DNA of 16,185 bases from an uncultured Alistipes sp. (GCA_900769525.1 CAAGGY010000088.1:1-16185); one strand, 5' to 3'; shown: positions 1 through 7,634, counted from the first letter of the stretch. The notes: generated from the sequence alone by a model not told the origin. Program-made: numbers and translations.

Positions 1-38
1 GGACTGTTGCAACCAATTGTGCAACAGTCCTTTTTTTT
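1..38 (+). terminator. Intrinsic terminator of a gene upstream of the window
   Basis: Bases 1-11 pair perfectly with 20-30 (11 bp, 8-nt loop) and are followed by a run of eight T. This is a textbook rho-independent terminator for a plus-strand gene that ends left of the window. On the minus strand the hairpin lacks a visible T-run, because the window begins here. Confidence 0.88.
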
Positions 39-114
39 ACACCACGAGCCATTATTTTTAAATATAAAACAATTAGTTTTGACCATTAATATTTTTATTT
101 GATATTTTTTTTTA

Positions 115-122
115 TATCTTTG
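115..122 (+). promoter_or_regulatory. Bacteroidetes-type -7 promoter box for the PepSY-like pair
   Basis: TATCTTTG matches the TAnnTTTG -7 consensus of the Bacteroidetes primary sigma factor. About 19 nt upstream the -33 position reads TTTT (92-95), three of four matches to TTTG. Transcription would start near 129, giving a leader of about 75 nt before the ATG at 205. Confidence 0.65.
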
Positions 123-204
123 CACCGTAGGGATATAGTTTTTGCTTGTTCCTGCGTTATATAAGCACAATATTTGCAACAGAAGATTAAAACTTAAAAC
201 TATT

Positions 205-663
205 ATGAAAAAGATTACAATGTTTTTGGCTGCCTTGATGATTGTAGCAATCTCGCAGCCCGCATCAGCAAATATCATCTTCGATAACGATGAGCGTCAG
301 ATTGAGTTCAGCGAGCTTCCAGCAAAGGCTCAGGAGTTTGTTAAGAAGAACTTCCCCAACGAGGAGCTCTCGTTGGTAATCCTCGACTCTGGCTTGATAT
401 CGAACGAGTATGATGTGATATTTACAAGCGGCCTTAAGCTTGAGTTCAAGGGCGATGGCGAGTGGGAGACGATTAAGTGCCGCCAGAGCGAGGTGCCCGC
501 AAAACTCGTTCCTGCGCAGATTGCTGACTTAGTGGCTAAGAAATACGCATCTACAAAGATTGTAGAGCTCAAGCGTGAGCACAACGAGTGGGAGGTAAAA
601 CTCAGCAACGGCCTTGAGCTTACATTCGACAAGCAGTTCAAGCTTATCGACATCGACGACTAA
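205..663 (+). CDS. Periplasmic PepSY-like domain protein
   Basis: A 152-residue exported protein. Residues 1-22 form a signal peptide (basic KK start, hydrophobic core, cleavage after the SASA-like A-S-A). The mature part holds two similar halves of about 55 residues. Each begins with a 'S-E/x-LPAK..' helix and runs into paired strands ending in 'G-L-x-L-x-F' (about residues 36-92 and 95-150). This is the pattern of the PepSY-like family (PF11396, formerly DUF2874), common in Bacteroidales periplasm and of no proven function. The reading frame is open upstream to an ATG at 142, but that start would place 21 non-signal residues before the signal peptide, so 205 is preferred. It is the first gene of a pair, 36 nt ahead of another PepSY-like gene. 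Confidence 0.8.
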   Translation: MKKITMFLAALMIVAISQPASANIIFDNDERQIEFSELPAKAQEFVKKNFPNEELSLVILDSGLISNEYDVIFTSGLKLEFKGDGEWETIKCRQSEVPAKLVPAQIADLVAKKYASTKIVELKREHNEWEVKLSNGLELTFDKQFKLIDIDD

Positions 664-699
664 ACACGGGTGGTGTGTCCAAAATTTTAGGTTAGAATT

Positions 700-1188
700 A
701 TGAGAAAGTTTTTTATTATGATGGCGATGGCCTGCACGCTCATTGGTGTAGGCTGCGAGAAGGAGTTTACCCCATCGGCACAGCTAAGCACATCGTTCTA
801 TGACGCCTACCCCAATGCCGTAGATGTCGAGTGGGAGTGGAAACATGGACGAAAGTATCGTGTGGCAGAGTTTCGACAGAATGGCATGGAGTGCGAGGCG
901 TGGTACACAAAGTCCGACGAGTGGATACTCACAGAGTATGAGATGCGCTACTCGGAGCTTCCAGAGGCTGTACGCACAGCGTTTGAGAATAGCTACGGCA
1001 CGATGACGCCTGTCGACAGCGTACACTACGTTGACCGTAGCAATGGCGACGATTTCTACTCAATTGAGACAGAGATTATCATCAACGACCTATTTACCGA
1101 GGTCTACCTCATCTACTCTCCTAACGGCGTGCTACTGCGCACATGGGCAGAGATAGAGAATTACGACTACCTCTACGACTACTTGTAG
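700..1188 (+). CDS. PepSY-like lipoprotein
   Basis: A 162-residue probable lipoprotein. The short hydrophobic leader ends at Cys19 in an imperfect lipobox (G-V-G-C, lacking the usual Leu at -3). The mature region shows two PepSY-like repeats: first 'YPNAVDVEWEW ... Y-R-V-x-F-x-x-x-G-x-x-x-EAWY ... W-x-x-TEYE' (about 36-82), second starting 'YSELPEAVRTAF' (about 84-155). The YPNA..V.W and EAWY signatures are typical of Bacteroidales PepSY-like proteins (PF11396). It follows the other PepSY-like gene by 36 nt with no terminator between, so the two are probably co-transcribed. One partner is soluble and the other lipid-anchored. The ligand is unknown. Confidence 0.78.
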   Translation: MRKFFIMMAMACTLIGVGCEKEFTPSAQLSTSFYDAYPNAVDVEWEWKHGRKYRVAEFRQNGMECEAWYTKSDEWILTEYEMRYSELPEAVRTAFENSYGTMTPVDSVHYVDRSNGDDFYSIETEIIINDLFTEVYLIYSPNGVLLRTWAEIENYDYLYDYL

Positions 1189-1234
1189 GCGGTAATTAGC
1201 GGGCCATGAGGCTCGACAACATATACCTCACTTC

Positions 1235-1271
1235 GGGGCTGTTCAACATCTGTTGAGCAGCCCCACTCTTA
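1235..1271 (+). terminator. Intrinsic terminator after the PepSY-like pair
   Basis: GGGGCTG (1235-1241) pairs with CAGCCCC (1258-1264). Inside it TCAACA (1243-1248) pairs with TGTTGA (1251-1256) across a T-G wobble, giving a near-perfect 14-bp hairpin. The T-rich tail (actcttattt) is weak but present. Confidence 0.75.
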
Positions 1272-1537
1272 TTTGCAAATTAGTAACATATTGGGGAGAT
1301 GATGGCAAAAAAGACCAAATTACAAAACAATGAAAAGATATGAGTTTTGCCAATACAACTCATTGTGGTACACTAAATTGGCCTAAATGATAAAATATGC
1401 AAAAAATATCAGAAATATGCAGGTAAATGCGACATTATGACCCGATATTTCATAAATTATTCGTAACTTTGCCGTGGCTCAGTATGTGGTCGACAAATAA
1501 AACACATATAATATAACTACATTTTTACTATTTTTTT
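1272..1537 (+). promoter_or_regulatory. Upstream control region of the 937-residue lipoprotein gene
   Basis: The 349-nt gap 1189-1537 holds no convincing gene. After the terminator it contains several elements. An inverted repeat ATGAGTT (1340-1346) / AACTCAT (1357-1363) has a 10-nt spacer. AAATATGCA occurs at 1393-1401 and again at 1413-1421, exactly 20 bp apart. A-tracts centred near 1393, 1403, 1414 and 1426 are spaced about one helical turn. A -7 box TAACTTTG lies at 1464-1471. No clear -33 TTTG is seen at the expected place. The leader after the box is about 60 nt and ends in a T-rich stretch without a Shine-Dalgarno sequence. Confidence 0.6.
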
Positions 1538-4351
1538 ATGAAAAACATCAAACATCTCCTAATTGCAGCTATTGCTCTTATTGCAGGCTTCGCAGTTAGC
1601 TCGTGTACGAAGGACCCTAACACTCCACAGAGTGGCGGTCAGAACACGCAGATTGAGATTGCAGTTGCTGATGTTACAGCCAGCGGTGCAATTATCAACG
1701 TAACAACACAGAACGTCAAGGAGTTCGCTTACGTTAAGCGCGAAACCGAGCTTCCTGCAACAGCAATCCTTCAGGGCGACGAGCTCAAAACCAAGATTGC
1801 AAACACCGAGGTGCTCACAGAGACAACCATCACAATCTCTGGTTGTGGCGCAGGTGAGACCGTAACACTCTTCTTCGCCTTCCGCCTTGCAGATGACACT
1901 ATCTATGAGGAGGTTAAGCGTGTAGAGTTCACCACAACAAGCTATGGCGACAACGTGTTGACAGTTGTTGACCGCATGTACGACGGTTTCTCAATTCACA
2001 TCCAGATTCCTGATGAGGTTAAGGAGCGTGGCAATGCTTTGCGCTACTCAACTACCTCTATGGCTATGTTCAACTACATGAAGTCAATGGGTATGGGCTC
2101 GTACGACAACTTGCTCTACAACGCTGCACAGTGGACTACTGAGGATAAGACCGTTATCTGCGACGACTACCACAGCACAGAGCGTGACGAGGATGGCGAC
2201 GTCATCTACGACGATGAGGGTAACATCGCAGGTGCAAGCTTCTACGATCCTAAAGTTCCTGGCGAGCCAGGCTTCTTCTTGGTAGGTGAGTTCGCATATA
2301 TGGAGGACACCGAGGAGCGTACAGTACTCTACATCGACGAGGAGAGTGGTGAGATCAAGTCGAAGGTCGTAAACGACGACTCATACTGGGAGAGCACCGT
2401 ATGGTGGTATCCTGCTGGCTGGCAGCCTGGCTACTACAACCCATTGTACGACTGGGTAGGCTGGTATAACGACCAGACAAACGATCCTGCAAACTTCGAC
2501 AACGAGAACTACTGGACAGGTTACTACGAGCGCCTCTATGTTGAGACTCTTCCAGCTGAGACTCTTGAGGGTAATGTCGAGATTAAGGTTACTGACATAA
2601 CTCCTATCGATGCTTGCCTGTCGTTCACTCCATCAGACGACGTGTTGCAGTACTGCATCCTCGTATGTACAGAGTCTGAGTTCGAGACACAGATTATGCC
2701 TCTTATCGAGAACAACGAGGAGCACTTGCGTTGGTTCACTGGCTCATACTTCGCTATGATGAGCTTCGGTATCGAGATGGGTCAGGGTAATGAAGAGTTG
2801 TGGCTCTCTGACTGGTTCGTGGATACTAAGGGTATGGCTGGCCAGGAGATTCGTGTTCTCGTATCAGGTATTGGTGACAGTGAGGGTAAGAAGCAGAGCT
2901 TCGCAACAACAACTTTCACACTTCCTGAGATTACCCTTCCAAAGCCTGAGGTTGTTGTAACCCCTGTTAAGAGCAACGATCCTTACACCGTTACATTCAA
3001 CATCAAGAACCCTAACCTTGATAACGCTATCACTGAGGCATACTTCGCTTGTAACTACGAGCGTGAGTTCGACGCTATCCTCAAGGAGTACAGCTACACA
3101 TCATTGCTCAAGGGTATGGGTAACGAGCTTGACGCTACTGCTGTTGGCCTTATCAACACCCCAGAGGGCTTCAACTTCACAATCTCTTCACGTGAGAACG
3201 CTACAACACGCCTTGCAGTGCTTGCATACAACTGGGAGGGTTCAAGCAACAACCCAGACGATCCTAACACTAAGGCTGTTGCTGAGTACACAACACCTCA
3301 CGCAGACTTCCCTGTACGTGTAAACTCTGAGCTCTTCACAAAGCTCCAGGGCGAGTGGGAGGCATCTGCTGAGATGAAGAACTACGTTCCTGTAACCGAC
3401 TCTGAGGGTAATGCTACTGGCGAGTACAAGTTCGAGAACGCTGGTACTTACACATCACCTGTGACTATCGCCGCTGGCATCGAGTACCCAGAGACACTCT
3501 CTGAGGATGTTTACAACCTCTACGCAGAGTGGGGCATCAGCCGTGAGAAGACCGACGAGCTCTTCGAAGAGTTCTTGGGTATGGCAGAGCAGTACAACGC
3601 ACGTACACGTGGCTTCAACCGCCTCTTGTGCCTTGGTTACAACTTCGCACACCCAGACTACAACCTCGGCATCGTACAGACTCCTTGGGACTTGTTCACT
3701 TCAAGCGAGTTCTCAGTAGCAACAGTATCTGATATGTTCTACGACTTCGGTCCAAAGTGGAACCTCGAGATTGACGCTGACGGTAGCGTATGGTTGCCTA
3801 TCGACATCGAGCGTGAGTTCCCAATGTCGGCATTCTACTACGGCATCGACTACACATTCTACATGTTGGCTATTGGCGAGCGTTCATACCTTGGTGGTGA
3901 CGTAATCGGCACTAATGGCGAGACTATCGTCGAGGCTCGATTCCCTGTTGAGGTTTCTGACGACTACAACACAATCACTATCTCGCCTATCGTTTACACC
4001 GACACTACAGGTAAAACTGAGACCTACTACCCATGTGTAACACAGCTCCAGAATGGCTATGCTACACCTCTTAACCCACGTGTACGTAGCGAGGTTGTCC
4101 TCACTCGTAAGGCTGGCACAACTGCTTCAGTTAAGGCTAACGCAGCAACTGCTAAGGTTGCATCAAAGAGTGTTGCAGCTATGGGCGAGGCTCGTGTACC
4201 AATGAAGCGTGCTGAGTTCTCAATGACATCATTCGAGAACATCACTCCTCGCACACGCATCGTTCCTGAGCATAAGATCGAGGCTGGTGCTGAGGCATAC
4301 CACAAGCGTGCTAAGGCAGCCGTTGAGGCTTACTACGGCATTAAGCTCTAA
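1538..4351 (+). CDS. Large lipoprotein of unknown function with fibronectin/Ig-like modules
   Basis: A 937-residue protein whose signal peptide ends at Cys23 (A-V-S-S-C), so it is exported and lipid-anchored. A linker rich in Pro, Gly and Gln follows. Residues about 38-135 and 346-462 look like beta-sandwich modules: 'V-x-D-I-T-P ... Y-x-I-x-V ... helix ... V-L-V-x-G'. Residues 284-310 are extremely aromatic (6 Trp and 5 Tyr in 27). Residues about 595-857 start with L-Q-G-E-W and read as an all-beta domain, possibly lipocalin-like. Residues 858-937 form an Ala/Lys/Arg-rich tail. I recognise no enzyme motif. Codons are strikingly restricted (Arg nearly all CGT/CGC, Asn AAC, Tyr TAC), unlike the minus-strand neighbours, which suggests high expression. 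It is monocistronic, with its own promoter region and a strong terminator. Surface or periplasmic location is inferred. Confidence 0.75.
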   Translation: MKNIKHLLIAAIALIAGFAVSSCTKDPNTPQSGGQNTQIEIAVADVTASGAIINVTTQNVKEFAYVKRETELPATAILQGDELKTKIANTEVLTETTITISGCGAGETVTLFFAFRLADDTIYEEVKRVEFTTTSYGDNVLTVVDRMYDGFSIHIQIPDEVKERGNALRYSTTSMAMFNYMKSMGMGSYDNLLYNAAQWTTEDKTVICDDYHSTERDEDGDVIYDDEGNIAGASFYDPKVPGEPGFFLVGEFAYMEDTEERTVLYIDEESGEIKSKVVNDDSYWESTVWWYPAGWQPGYYNPLYDWVGWYNDQTNDPANFDNENYWTGYYERLYVETLPAETLEGNVEIKVTDITPIDACLSFTPSDDVLQYCILVCTESEFETQIMPLIENNEEHLRWFTGSYFAMMSFGIEMGQGNEELWLSDWFVDTKGMAGQEIRVLVSGIGDSEGKKQSFATTTFTLPEITLPKPEVVVTPVKSNDPYTVTFNIKNPNLDNAITEAYFACNYEREFDAILKEYSYTSLLKGMGNELDATAVGLINTPEGFNFTISSRENATTRLAVLAYNWEGSSNNPDDPNTKAVAEYTTPHADFPVRVNSELFTKLQGEWEASAEMKNYVPVTDSEGNATGEYKFENAGTYTSPVTIAAGIEYPETLSEDVYNLYAEWGISREKTDELFEEFLGMAEQYNARTRGFNRLLCLGYNFAHPDYNLGIVQTPWDLFTSSEFSVATVSDMFYDFGPKWNLEIDADGSVWLPIDIEREFPMSAFYYGIDYTFYMLAIGERSYLGGDVIGTNGETIVEARFPVEVSDDYNTITISPIVYTDTTGKTETYYPCVTQLQNGYATPLNPRVRSEVVLTRKAGTTASVKANAATAKVASKSVAAMGEARVPMKRAEFSMTSFENITPRTRIVPEHKIEAGAEAYHKRAKAAVEAYYGIKL

Positions 4352-4370
4352 TAGCTTAGACATAAACCGA

Positions 4371-4407
4371 TTAGGGGTTGTCCACTACGGACAACCCCTA
4401 ATTTTTT
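4371..4407 (+). terminator. Strong intrinsic terminator of the 937-residue lipoprotein gene
   Basis: Bases 4371-4383 pair perfectly with 4389-4401 (13 bp, 5-nt loop ACTAC), followed by six T. It lies 20 nt after the stop codon. On the minus strand the hairpin is followed by TCGG rather than T, so it acts on plus-strand transcripts. Confidence 0.92.
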
Positions 4408-4409
4408 GT

Positions 4410-4510
4410 GGGTAGGGAGGTTAGGATGGTTAGGGAGATTAAGGAAGTTAAGGAATTCTCTAATCTCTCTAAGTTCTCTAAGCTCCTTAATCTCTCCGAT
4501 CTCCTTAGCT
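4410..4510. repeat. Head-to-head arrays of 9-nt microrepeats
   Basis: Five purine-rich 9-nt units (consensus about GGTTAGGGA / GATTAAGGA) run from 4410 to 4454. TTA recurs at 4421, 4430, 4439 and 4448, exactly nine bases apart. Six reverse-complement units (TCTCTAAGT / TCCTTAATC type) run from 4457 to 4510, with TAA at 4461, 4470, 4479 and 4488. The arrays meet at GAATTC (4453-4458), and the two arms can fold into a long imperfect hairpin with many G-T wobbles. The array fills the whole gap between a plus-strand terminator and the end of a convergent minus-strand gene. It may act as terminator or mRNA 3'-end stabiliser for the minus-strand operon, or be a selfish or recombinational microrepeat. 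Confidence 0.85.
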
Positions 4511-4512
4511 CG

Positions 4513-6363
4513 CTACTCTACATAATCCTTATATAGCTCTACAAACTCACGTGCATCACGCACATCGCCCTTAGCAAAGGATATAGGCTCAGAGATAAAC
4601 ATCTGGCCAACATAGCCATTCTCATCCTCGGCCAAGCCGCAAATCACATACTCGTTGCCATAGCTACAGAGTGCCCAATCGGGCGATGAGGAGTAGGAGT
4701 ACTCAAGCAGGCTCTGACGTATCTCCGCCTCGCTATACTCCTTGACAACATCGCTACTAAAGATGTCGAAATGGAGGGCTGGCGAAGGATTCTCGGTAGT
4801 GACCACAATAGATATGAAATAGTCGGCATAGCCCAAGAATGAGGCGTAGTATGGCTCAAGCTCAGCAACCTCGGCAAGGTCATAGGCTGTGCAGCTAACG
4901 CCACTGATACGATTGCTACCATCGCCATCCTCAAGCGTTGTGAAGCTATAAAGGAAGAGGTCGGTAGTCGCAGCACCTGCATAGTAGCCATATACTGCCA
5001 AGATAAACTCTGTGTCGGGTGGTAGCTGCGAGATATGCTCTCTATACTCGCCCGTAAGCTCCAAAGGGGCATACTTCGACATCACCCACTCCAACTGCTC
5101 CTGCTTATCGCCCGAAGGCAGATTCTTAGCATATATAAGCACTGCTGTGTAGCTCTCATCACACGAGGGCGTAATAGTCACATCGACTGAGCGAGGGCGG
5201 ATATTTTCGAATCGCACCTCAAAGGTCATATCTGAGCGCTCAACACTTCCCGTAGAGAAGTATTTTACTATTGGCTTAGACACCACCATCGGAACATTGC
5301 CCTGGTCTGAAGCGATAGCATAAATAAGTGCCATATATCGATGGTTGGCATTGAGCGTCTTCGAGAACTCGGCCTTGCCACGATATCCAAGCTGCTGCAT
5401 AATATCCTCAGCACTCTTCTCCTCAAAGTAGTAGAGGTGGTCAGCGATATAGAAGAATGCCTCAGCAACCTGCTCTTCAGCCTCCTCAGGAAATGGCAAG
5501 CCCTGCTCAATATATCCAGCCTCACTATCCTCGACAAGCTGCACCATATAGTAGCCATCCCACTCGTGAGGCTCAACACTAAACGATACCTCGGGGCCCA
5601 CGGCCACAATCTCTGCATCAAACTCAATATTGCTGCGTTCAGGCAGACGATTCTCGATGACGATATGCTGGATAGGTGTCACACAAGCATACTCATCGCC
5701 ACGCAGATAGACACCATAGGCATATACAACATAGCGCTTTGCTGGCGATAGATCCTGCCACACCCTTGTCTGCGCGCCCTTCATAGCAAGACGATCTTTA
5801 ACAAGGAACTCCTCAAGGCTATCCTCCGAAGTGTTATTGGTGATAAAATAGTTATAGTCTGCTGCCACAAGCTCCTCCGCAGAGGTGATGTTGAGCTGCT
5901 CAAAGTAGCTACGCTCGGCAAGCATCACTACGTAATAGAAGTCATCGCTGGCAGCTGTGATGTTGACCTCGCACTCCGAGTAGTCGAGCTTGGCAATATC
6001 GAGTTTGAGATACTCCTCGCTTGATGCCTGCTGCTTGACAACAAAACAGGGTGTCTCACTTGTCGAGATATGACGAAGCGTGACAATAGCCTCACGTGGC
6101 GTGTCACTATCGTTTGGCAAGACACGAAAGCCAATGACGCCGAACTCACTATTGTCGACGTCCACAATCCACTCAGCCTGAGTAATAGCTACGGGATTAA
6201 TTCCGTTTGTCGCCTCAATAGAGTAGCTCACCTGACCATAACCTCCCAAGGCAGAAAACTCAACGCTTGAAGGCTCAACACTAAATCTTGACTTCGACTC
6301 CTGAGTCTCGGCACACGACACTAAGAGTGTAAACGCAAATAGCAGAGATAGTAGTCTACGCAT
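4513..6363 (-). CDS. BACON-domain lipoprotein, long paralogue
   Basis: A 616-residue lipoprotein with signal peptide ending L-V-S-C (Cys17). Residues about 28-112 form a BACON-like domain: Gly-Gly turn near 40, a strand ending in 'A-E-W-I-V' (Trp65), and a C-terminal strand ending 'C-F-V-V-K-Q-Q'. Repeated beta modules follow at about 118-235, 243-368, 376-476 and 486-600. In each, a 'Y-x-x-x-V/I' strand follows an 'S-V-x-V/I-x-P' strand, then a helical insert and 'Y-x-x-x-V/I-Y-A/G'. The first 370 residues align along their length with the product of the adjacent upstream gene. The frame extends to a TTG at 6372, but the ATG at 6363 puts the Arg-Arg of the signal peptide at residues 2-3 and lies 11 nt after the upstream stop, so it is preferred. 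BACON domains are linked to carbohydrate or mucin binding; no catalytic motif is seen. Confidence 0.78.
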   Translation of the reverse strand: MRRLLSLLFAFTLLVSCAETQESKSRFSVEPSSVEFSALGGYGQVSYSIEATNGINPVAITQAEWIVDVDNSEFGVIGFRVLPNDSDTPREAIVTLRHISTSETPCFVVKQQASSEEYLKLDIAKLDYSECEVNITAASDDFYYVVMLAERSYFEQLNITSAEELVAADYNYFITNNTSEDSLEEFLVKDRLAMKGAQTRVWQDLSPAKRYVVYAYGVYLRGDEYACVTPIQHIVIENRLPERSNIEFDAEIVAVGPEVSFSVEPHEWDGYYMVQLVEDSEAGYIEQGLPFPEEAEEQVAEAFFYIADHLYYFEEKSAEDIMQQLGYRGKAEFSKTLNANHRYMALIYAIASDQGNVPMVVSKPIVKYFSTGSVERSDMTFEVRFENIRPRSVDVTITPSCDESYTAVLIYAKNLPSGDKQEQLEWVMSKYAPLELTGEYREHISQLPPDTEFILAVYGYYAGAATTDLFLYSFTTLEDGDGSNRISGVSCTAYDLAEVAELEPYYASFLGYADYFISIVVTTENPSPALHFDIFSSDVVKEYSEAEIRQSLLEYSYSSSPDWALCSYGNEYVICGLAEDENGYVGQMFISEPISFAKGDVRDAREFVELYKDYVE

Positions 6364-6374
6364 AGCAATCAAGA

Positions 6375-7514
6375 TTAAATGTAACTAACAACAGGCATTG
6401 AGCGCATCACAGGCACCTCGCCATCCTTCGACTCCACAGCAAAGACAACTACCATATATCTATTCTCCGACGAGAGCTGCATATTGATTGTCTTAACTCC
6501 TGAGTAGCAGCTCGATCTCAGATACTGCTCTGCACTATAACCATTCTTGATGACGCTTCGAGCATTGGTATAGAAGCTCGTTGCTATACTCTTGATAGTA
6601 TATTCGTTGAGATTCTCACCCTTAGGCGTATATAGGATGTTATCCTCAGGCACAAGCTGCACAGCGTAGTAGCCACTCCAATTCTCTGGTACCACGCTGA
6701 TTGAGGCAGTACCATTCGAGCGTGTCGCCGTAAGCTGGAAGTCGATGTCATACATCGTAGGCATAGGTATGTCAACAATAGAGGTGTGTAGTGGTGTTGT
6801 CATAGTATAGCTATTGCCGTTGAACTCAACACCATAGCTATATATGGTATATGTAGCACCTGGCTGCATACCTGTAAACTCACGCTCAGCATCACCAGAG
6901 TAGATAAGCTGTGGATTAACACGTCCCATAAGCTCCTCGAGCGTCATATTGTTGCGCTGCGCAAGAGCTAAGTAGCTCTCCATCTCGTTAGCCACGAATA
7001 CCGCACCATCTGTAATACCTGTCTGCTTGAAGTACTCCGAGTCGATGATATTTGCCATATACGGACGCTTCGAGTCACGAGGCATATACTTCACTTTACA
7101 GCTCTTATAGGTAACATCCGAGACGCTAAACTTGAAGTCGTTCAAAGGCTGCTTATCCTGCGTAATATAGACACGCTGCGGCTTGTCCAAATTCTTGTAG
7201 TCAACAGTCACAAAGCCCATACGCTCCTCTGACATATCATTCTCGGCGATGTGGATAATAATCTTGCCTCCACCAATGTCGCCAGGCGTAATCCAGTCGA
7301 CATTCGATGTCACAGTGGGCTTCTCTCCCTTAATCGGGTTGGTAATGCCGTAGTAGATGGGGACATCGCCACCCTCGCCCGTTACACCAAGTTCATACAC
7401 ATCAAGCTTCATTATAGGTGTTGGACCATCATCTGTTGAGCCGGTTTGGCAAGCTACAAAGAGCAACGCAAAGATAACAATAAGAGAGTTAATAAGTCTG
7501 AAATTCTTAAACAT
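6375..7514 (-). CDS. BACON-domain lipoprotein, short paralogue
   Basis: A 379-residue lipoprotein with signal peptide ending F-V-A-C (Cys22). A BACON-like domain spans about 38-121: 'G-E-G-G-D' turn, 'S-N-V-D-W-I' with Trp74, and a final strand 'Q-R-V-Y-I-T-Q'. Two modules follow, about 127-248 and 253-379, corresponding to modules 1 and 2 of the longer paralogue downstream. For example 'W-S-G-Y-Y-A-V-Q-L-V' matches 'W-D-G-Y-Y-M-V-Q-L-V'. The protein stops just where the longer one starts its third module. It is the promoter-proximal gene of a two-gene operon, with 11 nt to the next start. Function is unknown; a periplasmic or surface binding role is inferred. Confidence 0.78.
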   Translation of the reverse strand: MFKNFRLINSLIVIFALLFVACQTGSTDDGPTPIMKLDVYELGVTGEGGDVPIYYGITNPIKGEKPTVTSNVDWITPGDIGGGKIIIHIAENDMSEERMGFVTVDYKNLDKPQRVYITQDKQPLNDFKFSVSDVTYKSCKVKYMPRDSKRPYMANIIDSEYFKQTGITDGAVFVANEMESYLALAQRNNMTLEELMGRVNPQLIYSGDAEREFTGMQPGATYTIYSYGVEFNGNSYTMTTPLHTSIVDIPMPTMYDIDFQLTATRSNGTASISVVPENWSGYYAVQLVPEDNILYTPKGENLNEYTIKSIATSFYTNARSVIKNGYSAEQYLRSSCYSGVKTINMQLSSENRYMVVVFAVESKDGEVPVMRSMPVVSYI

Positions 7515-7548
7515 AGCTATATAAAAAATATATTTTCACAATTTGGGC

Positions 7549-7579
7549 CAAAGTTAAGAATAAATTCTTACTTTTCAAA
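7549..7579 (-). promoter_or_regulatory. Promoter of the BACON lipoprotein operon
   Basis: On the minus strand, TTTG (7579-7576) is followed after exactly 19 nt by TAACTTTG (7556-7549). This is a near-ideal Bacteroidetes -33/-7 promoter. Transcription would start near 7542, giving a leader of about 28 nt before the ATG at 7514. Confidence 0.8.
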
Positions 7580-7612
7580 AAAAAGGCGAGAGTGTCGTTG
7601 TGACCCCTCGCC
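7577..7612 (-). terminator. Intrinsic terminator of the tyrosine phosphatase gene
   Basis: Read on the minus strand, GGCGAG (7612-7607) pairs with CTCGCC (7590-7585). A further short internal pairing sits in the loop, and eight T follow (7584-7577). It lies 22 nt past the phosphatase stop codon. Its T-run supplies the TTT of the -33 element of the next promoter. Confidence 0.82.
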
Positions 7613-7634
7613 ATACAAAATCTATCCAATAAGG

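Noticed and set aside
142..204. Upstream in-frame start for the first PepSY-like protein
   Set aside because: It would put 21 extra residues, including charged ones, before a perfect signal peptide that begins at the ATG at 205.
4371..4401. The strong hairpin as a bidirectional terminator
   Set aside because: Only the plus strand has a T-run after the stem; the minus strand continues with TCGG.
4410..4510. Possible CRISPR-like array
   Set aside because: Units are 9 nt with no spacers and are mirrored on two arms, which is not CRISPR architecture.
5341..5751. 136-codon plus-strand frame inside the long BACON gene
   Set aside because: The minus-strand frame has signal peptide, BACON domain and repeats, so the plus frame is an antisense shadow.
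6364..6372. TTG start for the long BACON lipoprotein, 2 nt after the upstream stop
   Set aside because: The ATG at 6363 gives a normal basic signal-peptide start and better spacing; TTG starts are uncommon in this group.
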